In this document: piece after piece, positions 54,299 to 63,252 of the stretch
Layout: every line of letters starts with the position of its first letter
How positions within the stretch are numbered: the first letter of the stretch is position 1
Source of the DNA: Aquibium microcysteis
GTDB taxonomy: Bacteria; Pseudomonadota; Alphaproteobacteria; Rhizobiales; Rhizobiaceae
Assembly (NCBI RefSeq): GCF_014495845.1
Contig: NZ_CP061080.1
Location: forward strand, 6,004,001-6,068,000
Direction: 5' to 3'
DNA: 64,000 nucleotides
Made by a program: the position numbers and the translations under genes
The notes under the pieces: generated by a model
What the model saw: only the letters and a program-made list of their open reading frames with translations
What the model was told of the DNA's origin: nothing
The model's database searches: none

Positions 54299-56581
54299 TC
54301 AGGCCGACAGACGCTCGTGCTCTCCCCGGTCCGGCGTGCGCTGGGTGCCGCTGGCCCTGACGAAGCGCTCGAACTCCGCCGCCGGCAGCGCCGGCGCATA
54401 GAGATATCCCTGGAAGCCGCCGCAGCCGGCCGAGAGCAGGAAGTCCTGCTGGCTCGTCGTCTCGACGTGTTCGGCCACGACGTGAAGCCGCAGAGTCTCG
54501 GCGATGGCCAGGATCGTGCGGACCAGATCCCGGTCCTCCTCGGACTTGTCGATCTCGGCGACGAAGCTGCCGTCGATCTTCACCTCGTCGAAGGGCAGGC
54601 GCTTCAGCCGCGACAGCGATGAATAGCCGGTGCCGAAATCGTCGAGCGAGAAGCGCACGCCGAGTGCCTTCAGCTTTGCCATCTTGTGGCCCATCGCGGC
54701 GAGGTCGCCCGCCGTCACATGCTCCGTGAACTCGAGCGTCAGCAGCGAGGCGTCGACGCCGTGGCTCTCGATCATCGCGATGAGCCCCTCCACCGCCGTG
54801 CTGCCGGCGAAGGACTGGACACTGATGTTGACCGACAGACGCAGCCCCGCCGTCGCCGGATCGCGGGCCCACGCCGCGAGTTGCCGGATCGCCTGGTCGA
54901 GCACCAGCCTGCAGAGCGCGTGGATCAGGCCCGATTGCTCTGCCAGCGGGATGAAGCGGTCGGGCGCGATTGAACCCAGTCCGGGATGGGTCCAGCGCAG
55001 CAGACCCTCTGCGCCGACCACACGCAGCCGCCTGTCCATCTGCGGCTGGAAGCGCAACGAGAGCGTCTCCTCGGCGATGGCCTTGCGCAGTTCGGCCAGC
55101 AGCGTGAAGCGCTCGGCTTCCCCTTCGAGCCATTCCGTCTCGAACAGCGCCATCGCATCCCGGCCCGAAGCCTTGGCGCGGTACATGGCGACGTCTGCGC
55201 GCTTGAGGAGGTCGTCAGGGTTCGCCGCGTCGCCGCCGAAGACGAGCACGCCGATGCTGGCGGACGAATTGTGCCGCAGGTCCCCATGCTCGAAAGGCCG
55301 CCGCAGCGCCGCCATGATCCTGTTGCCGGCGCCGATCGCGAGGGCGGAGGCGACCGCACCTTCCGTCGTCGTCGTCTCGATGGCCACCACGAACTCGTCG
55401 CCCCCCATCCGCGCGACGACGTCGCCCGGTCCGACGCTGGTCCTGAGGCGATGCGCGACATCCACCAGATAGGCGTCGCCGACATCGTGGCCTTGCGTGT
55501 CGTTCAGCGACTTGAAATTGTCGAGGTCGATGTACAGCAGGATGCCCTTCGTGTCGCCGCGGCCGCATCGTCGCATCGTCTCGGTTACCCGGTCGATGAA
55601 CATGCGCCGGTTCGGAAGGTCCGTCAGCGGGTCGAAATAGGCGAGCTTCTCGATTGCCAGCGCCTGGCGCTTGCGCAGGGAGACGTCCGAAATGTAGCCG
55701 TACCAGGTTCCGCCTTCCCCACCCGGACCGGGCTCCCGCTGAGCGGTCATGCGCAGCCACTTCTCCGTGCCCCGCGGCGTGACGATGCGGAACTCGTGGT
55801 CCAGCAGCGTGACGCCGTCGATGGCCTTGCGGAAGCCTTCCGTGTAGCCGTCGACGTCGTCGGGATGGACGAGCTTCGACAGGAGGAAGTCGGTCGCATG
55901 CCATTCCTCCGGAGACATCTCGACGATATCGAAGTAGCCGACGCTGACGTATTCCACCGTCACCTGCCGGCCGCCGTCGCGCGTCCGGAACTGGAAAAGG
56001 GCACCGGGCAGGTGGCTCGTCAGCTTCCGGAACGTTGCCTCCAGTGCGAGGCGTGCCATCGTCTCGGAAATCTCGCGGACGGAACCCTCGTAGTACAGCG
56101 GCTGTCCGGTCGACGAGTGGCGGACCAGACGGGCGGACTCGCTGACCCAGATCCGCTCCCGCGTCTTGTGCCGATAGATTTCCGAGGCGACCTCTTCGAT
56201 CTTGCCGTCCCGTTCGAGCAGGGCACGCAACTCCTCGCGCCGCCCGGGCTCGACATACCATTCGCTGGCGATGTCGGTGACGGTGGCGAGCATCTCTTCC
56301 TCGCTGCCATAGCCGTTCAGCCGCACCAGGGCGCGGTTCGCCCTGAGCAGCCGTCCGTCGAGCGACGAGCGGTAGACGCCCTCGGAGAGGTTGTCGAGGA
56401 GCCCGCGCATGTAGGCCCGGTCCTCGAGGGCACTCAGGGACTGGGTGCGATAGGCCGAGGCCATCAGCCCCATGACGAGGGCGAGCGCGGAGGAGGCGAG
56501 AAGCGCGATTCCCATGAAATCGAAACCCGCACCCTCGATCAAGCGCCGAACCCCGTCTGACCTCTTCAACGGACGGTACAT
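54299..56581 (-). CDS. PAS-GGDEF-EAL cyclic-di-GMP protein
   Basis: A 760-residue protein. The N-terminal membrane helix (about 23-43, MGIALLASSALALVMGLMAS) is followed by two PAS-like domains (about 57-175 and 185-310, second with a PAC-like RIVTPRGTEKWLRM). A GGDEF domain follows with intact MGGDEFVV (about 409), and an EAL domain where the signature reads AEGLLRW (EGL instead of EAL). The other EAL catalytic positions are present: VNISVQSF, LEFTEH, LDDFGTGYSSL and KIDGSFV. Both synthase and phosphodiesterase activity are possible; which one dominates cannot be told. Confidence 0.93.
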   Translation of the reverse strand: MYRPLKRSDGVRRLIEGAGFDFMGIALLASSALALVMGLMASAYRTQSLSALEDRAYMRGLLDNLSEGVYRSSLDGRLLRANRALVRLNGYGSEEEMLATVTDIASEWYVEPGRREELRALLERDGKIEEVASEIYRHKTRERIWVSESARLVRHSSTGQPLYYEGSVREISETMARLALEATFRKLTSHLPGALFQFRTRDGGRQVTVEYVSVGYFDIVEMSPEEWHATDFLLSKLVHPDDVDGYTEGFRKAIDGVTLLDHEFRIVTPRGTEKWLRMTAQREPGPGGEGGTWYGYISDVSLRKRQALAIEKLAYFDPLTDLPNRRMFIDRVTETMRRCGRGDTKGILLYIDLDNFKSLNDTQGHDVGDAYLVDVAHRLRTSVGPGDVVARMGGDEFVVAIETTTTEGAVASALAIGAGNRIMAALRRPFEHGDLRHNSSASIGVLVFGGDAANPDDLLKRADVAMYRAKASGRDAMALFETEWLEGEAERFTLLAELRKAIAEETLSLRFQPQMDRRLRVVGAEGLLRWTHPGLGSIAPDRFIPLAEQSGLIHALCRLVLDQAIRQLAAWARDPATAGLRLSVNISVQSFAGSTAVEGLIAMIESHGVDASLLTLEFTEHVTAGDLAAMGHKMAKLKALGVRFSLDDFGTGYSSLSRLKRLPFDEVKIDGSFVAEIDKSEEDRDLVRTILAIAETLRLHVVAEHVETTSQQDFLLSAGCGGFQGYLYAPALPAAEFERFVRASGTQRTPDRGEHERLSA

Positions 56582-56658
56582 TAGGGACGGCTGCTTGCGA
56601 TATTTCTAACTGGCCGGTGTCGCCTCGTCGGATGGTTAACGGGTTCCTGACCTGCCCG

Positions 56659-57117
56659 TCACCAGCGGCCGGCGGCGCGGTCGTCGGCATCCTTGGCGTC
56701 GACCCAACCGCCCGCGGTGCCGTCGGTCCTGTGCTCCTTCTTCCAGAAGGGAGCGCGGGTCTTGAGGAAATCCATCAGGAAGGACGCGCCCTCGAACGCC
56801 GCCTGCCGGTGCGCCGAGGCGGCCACCACCAGCACGATGTTGCCGCCCGGCTCGATCTTCCCGTGGCGGTGGATCGCCACCAGACCCGTCAGCGGCCATC
56901 GCTCGGCGGCCTGCCGCGCGATCCGCAGGATCTCCGCTTCGGCCATGCCGGGATAATGCTCGAGTTCGAGGGCCGCCAGCGTGCCGGCCTCGTCGCGGCA
57001 CAGGCCCGAGAAGGTCACGACCGCGCCGACGTCGCCGCGCCCCGCCGTCAGCTTCGCGACCTCTTCGGCGAGGTCGAAATCCTCCGCCTGGATGCGCACG
57101 ACGGGCTCGGCGGGCAT
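56659..57117 (-). CDS. moaE: Molybdopterin synthase catalytic subunit
   Basis: A 152-residue subunit that with MoaD inserts sulfur to form the molybdopterin dithiolene. VVTFSGLCRDEAG, LELEHYPGMAEAEI, AIHRHGKIEPG and the catalytic-lysine segment FLKTRAPFWKKEH are conserved. It starts two bases after moaD. Confidence 0.96.
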   Translation of the reverse strand: MPAEPVVRIQAEDFDLAEEVAKLTAGRGDVGAVVTFSGLCRDEAGTLAALELEHYPGMAEAEILRIARQAAERWPLTGLVAIHRHGKIEPGGNIVLVVAASAHRQAAFEGASFLMDFLKTRAPFWKKEHRTDGTAGGWVDAKDADDRAAGRW

Positions 57118-57119
57118 CG

Positions 57120-57386
57120 TCAGCCTCCGGTCATCGGCGGAAACAGGGCGACCTCGGAGGCCCCGGCGAGCCGCTGGCCATGGTCGACGTGTTCGCGGTC
57201 GATCGCGACCCGGATGACGTCCGGATGCCGCAGCGCCGCCGCGTAGCCGTCGCCGCGCCCGGGCAGCCAGGCCAGCAGGTCCCGCACGGTCGCGACCTCG
57301 GGCGGCAGCGCGATCTCTTCCTCCGACAAGCCGATGCGTTCGCGCACCCAGGCGAAATAGACGAGTTTCACGGCGGCCTCCGTCAT
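57120..57386 (-). CDS. moaD: Molybdopterin synthase sulfur carrier subunit
   Basis: An 88-residue ubiquitin-fold protein ending in the Gly-Gly tail (PPMTGG) that receives the thiocarboxylate. VKLVYFAWVRERIG opens the fold. ATG at 57386 overlaps the pgsA stop by four bases, and moaE follows, so the pair is co-translated behind a phospholipid gene. Confidence 0.94.
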   Translation of the reverse strand: MTEAAVKLVYFAWVRERIGLSEEEIALPPEVATVRDLLAWLPGRGDGYAAALRHPDVIRVAIDREHVDHGQRLAGASEVALFPPMTGG

Positions 57387-57967
57387 TCGTCGGCGATGTG
57401 CTTCATTCCGGCGCGGAAATAGTCCCAGCCGGTATAGAGCGTCACCAGCGCCGACAGCCACAACAGCGTGATGCCGAACTCCATGGTCCACGGGAACACC
57501 ACTTCCCCCGCCGGGCCGGCGAGCAGGAAGCCGATCGCCAGGAGCTGCATCGTGGTCTTCCACTTGGCGAGCCGGGTAACGGGAACGCTCACCTTGAGGT
57601 CGGCGAGATATTCGCGCAGTCCCGAGACGAGCACCTCGCGGCACAGGATGATGATCGCCGCCCACAGCGACCACTTGTCGATCGTCCGGTCGAAGGCGAG
57701 CAGCAGCAGCACGGCCGCCACCAGGAGCTTGTCGGCGATCGGGTCGAGCATCTTGCCGATGTTCGACGTCTGCGACCAGATCCGCGCGATGTAGCCGTCG
57801 AAATAGTCGGTGATGCTGGCCGCCACGAAGATCCAGAAGGCCGCCCAGCGCCAGAATTCGGTCGGCCGCGTCCGCCCCTCCAGATAGAAGCAGATGAGAA
57901 TCAGCGGCACGGCGAGGATGCGCGCATAGGTCAGGAGGTTCGGCAGATTGTAAGCGCGCTTTGCCAT
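57383..57967 (-). CDS. pgsA: CDP-diacylglycerol-glycerol-3-phosphate 3-phosphatidyltransferase
   Basis: A 194-residue membrane enzyme for the first step to phosphatidylglycerol. The CDP-OH-P motif is ITDYFDGYIARIW...SNIGKMLDPIADK with all Asp/Gly positions. About five hydrophobic helices. ATG at 57967 gives MAKRAYNLPNLLTYARI; the frame is open 11 codons upstream without conservation. It lies 96 bases after uvrC in the same direction. Confidence 0.95.
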   Translation of the reverse strand: MAKRAYNLPNLLTYARILAVPLILICFYLEGRTRPTEFWRWAAFWIFVAASITDYFDGYIARIWSQTSNIGKMLDPIADKLLVAAVLLLLAFDRTIDKWSLWAAIIILCREVLVSGLREYLADLKVSVPVTRLAKWKTTMQLLAIGFLLAGPAGEVVFPWTMEFGITLLWLSALVTLYTGWDYFRAGMKHIADE

Positions 57968-58063
57968 GTCGTTCCAGCTTGGTCCGTACCGGCTAGTCAA
58001 AACAGATGGAGAGGCCGGGGGTCAACCGCAAGTCGGCCAGGAACGATGGACCAGGGCCACGAA

Positions 58064-60157
58064 TCATCCGTTGTCGTGGAAATGCTCGTAGATCTGCTTC
58101 GCCATGGCGGCCGAAATGCCTTCCACCGACATCAGATCCTCGATCGCCGCCCGTCCGACCGCCTTGGCAGTCCCGAAGTGATGGAGCAGCGCGCGTTTTC
58201 GTGCCGGTCCGATGCCGCCGATCTCGTCGAGCGGGCTGCGCACCATCTCCTTCTTGCGCTTCGCACGGTGCGAGCCGATGGCGAAGCGGTGGGCCTCGTC
58301 GCGCAGCCGCTGGATGAAATAGAGCACCGGATCGCGCGGCGGCAGCATGAAGGGCTCCCGCCCGGTGACGAAGAAGCGTTCGCGCCCGGCATCGCGGTCG
58401 ATGCCCTTGGCGACGCCGATGGCGGTCACCTTGTCCTCGATCCCGAGGTCGGCGAGGATCTTGCGCACCGCCGACATCTGGCCGGCGCCGCCGTCGATCA
58501 GGATCAGGTCCGGCCAGGCCGGGAAGGCGGCGGTCTCGTCCGGCTCCTCCGCGGCCTCGGTCGCGGGCGCGCCTGCGGCCGGGGCATGCTCCTTCAGGAG
58601 GCGCGAGAAGCGCCGCTCCATCACTTCCCGCATCATGCCGAAATCGTCGCCGGGCGTGATCTCCGTCGAGCGGATGTTGAACTTGCGGTACTGGTTCTTC
58701 ACGAAGCCCTCGACCCCGGCGACGATCATCGCGCCGACGGCGTTCGTGCCCATGATGTGCGAGTTGTCGTAGACCTCGACCCGGCGCGGCGGCGCCGCCA
58801 GCCCGAAGGTCTCCGCGATCCCGGCGAGCAGGCGGGTCTGCGACGAGGTCTCCGCCAGGCGCCGGCCGAGCGCCTCGCGCGCGTTCTGCGCCACGTGGTC
58901 GACGAGGCCCTTCTTCTCGCCGCGCAGCGGCACGCCGAGCGCGACCTTGTGGCCCGCGCGGGTGGCGAGCGCCTGGGCCAGCAGCGCCTGTTCCTCGACC
59001 GCATGCGACAGCAGGATGGTTCGCGGGCAGGGCTTGTCGTCGTAGAACTGCGCGAGGAAGGCGCCCAGCACCTCGGCCGGCTCGAGCGCGGGGTCGGCCT
59101 TCGGAAAATAGGCCCGGTTGCCCCAGTTCTGCCCGGTGCGGAAGAAGAACACCTCGATGCAGTTCTGCCCGCCCTCCTGATGGATGGCGAAGACATCGGC
59201 CTCCTCGACCGACTGCGGGTTGATGCCCTGGTGGCTCTGCACGTGGCTCAGCGCCGCCAGGCGGTCGCGAAACACAGCCGCGCGCTCGAAATCGAGCGCC
59301 TGCGACGCCTCCTGCATGGCGCTGGCGATCTCCGCCTTCACCTTCTGGCTGCGGCCGGACAGGAAGTCCTTCGCCTCCTTCACCAGTTCGGCATAGTCGG
59401 CCGTGCCGATCTCGCCGGTGCAAGGACCCGAGCAGCGCTTGATCTGGTAGAGCAGGCAGGGGCGGGTGCGGCCGTCGTAGACGGAATCGGTGCAACTGCG
59501 GAGCAGGAAGGCACGCTGCAGAGCGTTGATGGTGCGTCCCACCGCGCCGGCCGAGGCGAAGGGGCCGAAATAGTCGCCCTTCCTCGACCGCGCCCCGCGA
59601 TGCTTGAAGATGCCCGGTGCGGCGTGGTCGCCGGTCAAGAGGATGTAGGGAAACGACTTGTCGTCGCGCAGCAGCACGTTGTAGCGCGGCCGCAGGCGCT
59701 TGATCAGGTTCGCCTCGAGCAGCAGCGCCTCGATCTCGGTGCGGGTGACGACGAATTCCATCGTCGTGGTCTCGCGCACCATCCGGCCGATGCGCTGGGT
59801 GTGGAACCGGCCCTGGGCGTAATTGGTGACGCGCTTCTTCAGGCTGCGCGCCTTGCCCACGTAGAGCACGTCGCCCGCCGCGTTCATCATGCGGTAGACG
59901 CCCGGCGCGTTCGGCAGCCGCTTGACGAAGTGGGCGATGACTTCGGTGCCGGACTTGCCTTCCGCGTCGGCGGAGGCCGTGTCCCAGGTGTAGCCGCCGA
60001 GGTCCGGCTCGACCGGTTCCGCCTCGATCTCCTCGCCGTCGTCCTCGTCGTCCGCCAGTTCGTCGGGCAGCACGCCGGCGATCTCGTCGCTCTCCGTCTC
60101 CGGATCGGCCTTGCGGCCGGCGGGAAGCGGACGGGTCTGCACTTTCGACGGGTTCAT
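58064..60157 (-). CDS. uvrC: Excinuclease ABC subunit C
   Basis: A 697-residue nucleotide-excision-repair nuclease. The GIY-YIG domain (about 85-165) reads [19 protein letters not shown]; then the UVR domain, the RNase-H-like C-terminal nuclease ([10 protein letters not shown]) and the helix-hairpin-helix pair ([30 protein letters not shown]). It is about 85 residues longer than the E. coli protein owing to an acidic N-terminal extension (about 1-75, [16 protein letters not shown]) and an Ala/Glu-rich insertion near the nuclease domain. Start overlaps the SDR stop by four bases. Confidence 0.96.
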   Translation of the reverse strand: MNPSKVQTRPLPAGRKADPETESDEIAGVLPDELADDEDDGEEIEAEPVEPDLGGYTWDTASADAEGKSGTEVIAHFVKRLPNAPGVYRMMNAAGDVLYVGKARSLKKRVTNYAQGRFHTQRIGRMVRETTTMEFVVTRTEIEALLLEANLIKRLRPRYNVLLRDDKSFPYILLTGDHAAPGIFKHRGARSRKGDYFGPFASAGAVGRTINALQRAFLLRSCTDSVYDGRTRPCLLYQIKRCSGPCTGEIGTADYAELVKEAKDFLSGRSQKVKAEIASAMQEASQALDFERAAVFRDRLAALSHVQSHQGINPQSVEEADVFAIHQEGGQNCIEVFFFRTGQNWGNRAYFPKADPALEPAEVLGAFLAQFYDDKPCPRTILLSHAVEEQALLAQALATRAGHKVALGVPLRGEKKGLVDHVAQNAREALGRRLAETSSQTRLLAGIAETFGLAAPPRRVEVYDNSHIMGTNAVGAMIVAGVEGFVKNQYRKFNIRSTEITPGDDFGMMREVMERRFSRLLKEHAPAAGAPATEAAEEPDETAAFPAWPDLILIDGGAGQMSAVRKILADLGIEDKVTAIGVAKGIDRDAGRERFFVTGREPFMLPPRDPVLYFIQRLRDEAHRFAIGSHRAKRKKEMVRSPLDEIGGIGPARKRALLHHFGTAKAVGRAAIEDLMSVEGISAAMAKQIYEHFHDNG

Positions 60158-60918
60158 TCACGCATGCCTGTCACATCCGGGGTCTGCCAGGCAAGATGCT
60201 GGCCGCCGTCGAGCGCGATCATCTGGCCTGTGATCGACGGTGTTTCCCACAGATAGCGTATCGTGCTGCCGAATTCCGTCAGCAGCGGTCCCTTCCGCAG
60301 AAGCAGGGCTTCCTCCTGCGCGGCGAGATCGCCGGGCTGCTGGCGTTCGTTGGGGAGCGTCGGGCCGGGGCCGATGGCATTGACGCGCACCTGCGGCGCG
60401 AAGGCCTGGGCCATGGTCTGCGTGGCCGTCCAAAGCGCCGACTTGGACAGCGTGTAGGAGAAGAACTGCGGCGTCAGCTTCCAGACCCGCTGGTCGACGA
60501 CGTTGACGATGAGCCCGGTCTCATCGGCCGGCAGCCGGCGCACCATCTCGCCGGCCAACTGCACGGGCGCCTTCAGATGCAGCGCGAAGTGCTTCTCCCA
60601 GAGGTCCCAGTCCGGCGCCGCGGCCGAATCGGGTTCGAAGACCGAGGCATTGTTGACGAGCAGGCGCACCGGGCCGAGCGTCTCGTGAACGTCTGCGGCG
60701 AGACGTGCCACCCCCTCGTGAGAGGCGAGTTCGGCCTGATAGACCCGCGCCGTTCCGCCGGCTCGCGCGATTCGACCCGCCACCTCCTCGGCATCGCCGG
60801 TGGAGCGGTTGCAGTGGAGGGCGACGGCAAACCCCGCCTGCGCCAGATCGGCGGCGATGGCCGCTCCGATCCGCCGCGCGCCGCCCGTCACCAGCGCAAT
60901 CCCCTTGTGCCCGTTCAT
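60154..60918 (-). CDS. SDR oxidoreductase, pteridine reductase/FolM-like
   Basis: A 254-residue short-chain dehydrogenase with the glycine motif TGGARRIG (about 11-18). This is the T-G-x3-R-x-G variant seen in PTR1/FolM-like dihydromonapterin and pteridine reductases. NNASVFEPD, and YTLSKSALW with catalytic Tyr/Lys, follow. Pteridine reduction is inferred from the motif; co-transcription with uvrC and moaD/moaE (another pterin pathway) is suggestive but not proof. Confidence 0.82.
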   Translation of the reverse strand: MNGHKGIALVTGGARRIGAAIAADLAQAGFAVALHCNRSTGDAEEVAGRIARAGGTARVYQAELASHEGVARLAADVHETLGPVRLLVNNASVFEPDSAAAPDWDLWEKHFALHLKAPVQLAGEMVRRLPADETGLIVNVVDQRVWKLTPQFFSYTLSKSALWTATQTMAQAFAPQVRVNAIGPGPTLPNERQQPGDLAAQEEALLLRKGPLLTEFGSTIRYLWETPSITGQMIALDGGQHLAWQTPDVTGMRE

Positions 60919-61296
60919 CCCGCCGCCCCCGTTTACCCTCCAGTCATATATGCGGCGGAATCGAGAAGGAAAGGCGTGGCTGCCGCAACGTCCGGTGCCG
61001 TCCCGCGCGGCTCGCGGCTTTGTCCGAGCCGTCAGGGATTGTCTAAAATTTGAAGCGAATACAGCGCGTTGCTGCCGCGCGTCGGTGGTGCGCGGGGCGG
61101 CCGCTGCCCCAGGTGTTGCATGGACGACACGTCATGTTTCGGCCATATCGCCGCCGACGGATGACCGTTTTTGCTCTGCGGTTCGGCCGCATTTGGGCAC
61201 GACATTACCAACACTTGGGGTCGTCACCGTTCCTCCCTGGCGATCCGAGGCGAGAAGGGGGGCAATAACCCTTCCAGATTGTGCAAGGAGTAACCT
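60919..61296. other. Long divergent intergenic region before the outer-membrane protein gene
   Basis: 378 non-coding bases between the leftward SDR gene and the rightward barrel-protein gene. It is AT-richer than the surroundings around 61038-61066. A promoter-like pair, TTGTCT (61039) and TACAGC (61060), is present but only 15 bases apart, so it is unconvincing. TTGTGCAAGGAG supplies the ribosome-binding site for the downstream gene. No RNA family was recognised; a long leader is likely. Confidence 0.4.
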
Positions 61297-61968
61297 ATGT
61301 CCATCCGTTCCAACATCGGCCGTTCGGCCGCCGCAGCCTTCGGCGTCGCCGCGCTGCTCTCCACCACCTCCGTGTTCGCCGCCGACGTGATCGGCATGGA
61401 GCCGCCGGCGCCGCAGCCGGTTCCCTATGAGCAGGTTCCGGTCGCTTCGTGGGCCGGCGGCTATGCCGGTATCCAGGGCGCCTACAGCACGGGCGACACG
61501 GACATCAATTCCGGCGTGAACAATTCCATCGACACCGACGGCTTCAACGGCAGCCTGTTCGGCGGCTGGAACGGCCAGTCGGGCATGTTCGTCTACGGTC
61601 TCGAGGGTGACGTCGGCTATGACTGGGCGGACGGCGCCAATGCCGGCGCCTCGACCGATCGCGGCTTCAACGGCTCGCTGCGGGCCCGCATGGGCGTGGC
61701 AGCGACCGACAACATCCTGGTCTACGCGACCGGCGGTGGCGCGGCGGCCAAGGTCGAGGTCAATGACGGCATCGCTTCCGACTCCAACACGATGTTCGGC
61801 TGGACGGCCGGCGTCGGCGCCGACGTCAAGCTGACCGAGAAGGTCTTCGCCCGCGGCGAGTACCGCTACACCGACTACGGCTCGGACGACTTCGCCCTGT
61901 CGGGCGGCGCGACCGAGGTCGATGCCAAGTCGAACAACTTCCTGCTCGGCATCGGCATGAAGTTCTGA
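61297..61968 (+). CDS. Outer-membrane beta-barrel protein (Omp25/Omp31-like)
   Basis: A 223-residue protein. The signal peptide ends TSVFAAD (about residue 29), and a Pro-rich spacer is followed by an eight-stranded barrel: WAGGYAGIQGAYSTGD opens it, FVYGLEGDVGYDWADG and RGFNGSLRARMGVAATDNIL are strand pairs, and NNFLLGIGMKF ends with the terminal Phe needed for Bam recognition. It belongs to the rhizobial/Brucella Omp25/31 group of structural, surface-exposed proteins. It has its own promoter region and terminator. Confidence 0.92.
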   Translation: MSIRSNIGRSAAAAFGVAALLSTTSVFAADVIGMEPPAPQPVPYEQVPVASWAGGYAGIQGAYSTGDTDINSGVNNSIDTDGFNGSLFGGWNGQSGMFVYGLEGDVGYDWADGANAGASTDRGFNGSLRARMGVAATDNILVYATGGGAAAKVEVNDGIASDSNTMFGWTAGVGADVKLTEKVFARGEYRYTDYGSDDFALSGGATEVDAKSNNFLLGIGMKF

Positions 61969-62013
61969 TCGCCCGGTTCGGCGCCACCGGCGCCGCATCG
62001 AGCCCGATGGATG

Positions 62014-62050
62014 AGGCCGGATCCCGCGAGGGATCCGGCCTTTCTCGTTT
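62014..62050 (+). terminator. Intrinsic terminator after the barrel-protein gene
   Basis: AGGCCGGATCCC (62014-62025) and GGGATCCGGCCT (62030-62041) form a perfect 12-bp stem with loop GCGA, followed by TTTCTCGTTT. It also separates the convergent glutathione transferase gene. Confidence 0.88.
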
Positions 62051-62077
62051 CCGGGCGACGACCCGGGGAGACCGGGT

Positions 62078-62674
62078 TCAGTGCGGCAGGTAGGGCTGGA
62101 GATCGGGAAACTGCTCGTCGAAGCGCCTCACGAATCGCTTCAGCTTGGGCCGTCCGCGCTCCCAGCCGCTGCCGAAGCGCAGCGAGGCGTAGGCCAGCAT
62201 GCAGCGCAGCGCGATGTGGCCGGCATGGGCCTTCTTCCCCAGCCGCGGTGCGTTGTCGTTCAGATGGTCGAGGCCGCGGGCGACCTTCGCCGCCTGCCGG
62301 TCGATCCAGGGCTGGTGCAGCTTCTCCTCCGGTCGGAAGCGCTTCTCGTAGACCTGCGCCAGCAGGCAGTCGGCGATGCCGTCGGCCAGAGCCTCGAGCG
62401 TCTCCGCCTCCCGCCGCTTGACGGCCTGGCGCGGAAACAGCTGGTTCCCGGACATCCGGTTCAGTTCCTGCGTGATCGCGCGGCTGTCGTAGACCGTACT
62501 GCCGTCGTCGAGAACGAGAACCGGTATCTTGCCGAGCGGATTGGCCTCGATCAGCACCGCCGGATCGGCATTGGTGTCGACCGCCACCGCCTCGAAGGGA
62601 ATCTTGGCATAGGCCGCCGCCGCCATCACCTTGTTGGCGAAGGGCGAGGCGCTGGACATCAGGATTTTCGTCAT
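62078..62674 (-). CDS. Glutathione S-transferase family protein
   Basis: A 198-residue protein. The N-domain has MSSASPFANKVMAAAAYAKI with the glutathione-site Ser/Asn, and NPLGKIPVLVLDDGSTVYDS, the cis-Pro and Asp/Ser contacts. The C-domain is shorter than in the other GST at 52994-53686. Substrate unknown; a housekeeping or stress role is the usual assumption. Single gene. Confidence 0.9.
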   Translation of the reverse strand: MTKILMSSASPFANKVMAAAAYAKIPFEAVAVDTNADPAVLIEANPLGKIPVLVLDDGSTVYDSRAITQELNRMSGNQLFPRQAVKRREAETLEALADGIADCLLAQVYEKRFRPEEKLHQPWIDRQAAKVARGLDHLNDNAPRLGKKAHAGHIALRCMLAYASLRFGSGWERGRPKLKRFVRRFDEQFPDLQPYLPH

Positions 62675-62743
62675 GGAAGGACCGGACGGGCGCGAGTGCG
62701 TGAACCGGCGCCCGGCGCTGCGCCCGCGGCCGGGCAGGGCCGG

Positions 62744-63184
62744 TTAGCGTGCGACGCGGCAGCGGCCGTTGTAGACGTTCCAGCGGTCGAAGCCCGAAAC
62801 GCAGGCCTCGACGTTGTGGCCGACGCCGGCGAAGCCCATGCCTTCCTCAATGAAGAACCAGATCGGCCGCTCGTGGCCGTCGGATAGCCGGACGGTGCCT
62901 TCGCAGTAGGTGCGCGCCACCGGCCACAAATCGCGCTGCGGATGGTAGCGGGTCAGGTGCAGACCGTAGAAGTCGACGATCTCGACCTGCGGCAGCCCGG
63001 AAACGTTCTTCACCTGGTGCCGGAAGTTGCGGCTGATTCGGTTGAGCACCCAGCCTTCGCTGCAGACGCTGTCGTCATAGGCGGGCGCCGCCCGGTAGTC
63101 CGCGGCCGCGGCGGCACCGGAAAGCCCGGCGACGCTGCAGAGGCTGAGCGCGGCGGAAAGGGCGAGGGAGGCGAGGCGGGACAT
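62744..63184 (-). CDS. Exported hypothetical protein (146 residues)
   Basis: The signal peptide LASLALSAALSLCSVAGLSGAA is cleaved near residue 27 (AAAAD). The mature part has four cysteines (SVCSEGW, RTYCEGT, EACVSGF, GRCRVAR), likely in disulfides, and aromatic-rich text (DRWNVYNGRC). I know similar small periplasmic rhizobial proteins without assigned role. Start ATG at 63184; the frame continues upstream without a better start. Confidence 0.8.
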   Translation of the reverse strand: MSRLASLALSAALSLCSVAGLSGAAAAADYRAAPAYDDSVCSEGWVLNRISRNFRHQVKNVSGLPQVEIVDFYGLHLTRYHPQRDLWPVARTYCEGTVRLSDGHERPIWFFIEEGMGFAGVGHNVEACVSGFDRWNVYNGRCRVAR

Positions 63185-63252
63185 GGCGGGCCTGTCGTCG
63201 TCGGTTGGTCGGAAGACTATGTTCGGCACTGTGCGGAGGTTGGCGGGTCCGG

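Noticed and set aside
57398..60256. A 952-codon frame antisense to uvrC and pgsA
   Set aside because: No domain; both sense genes are well supported.
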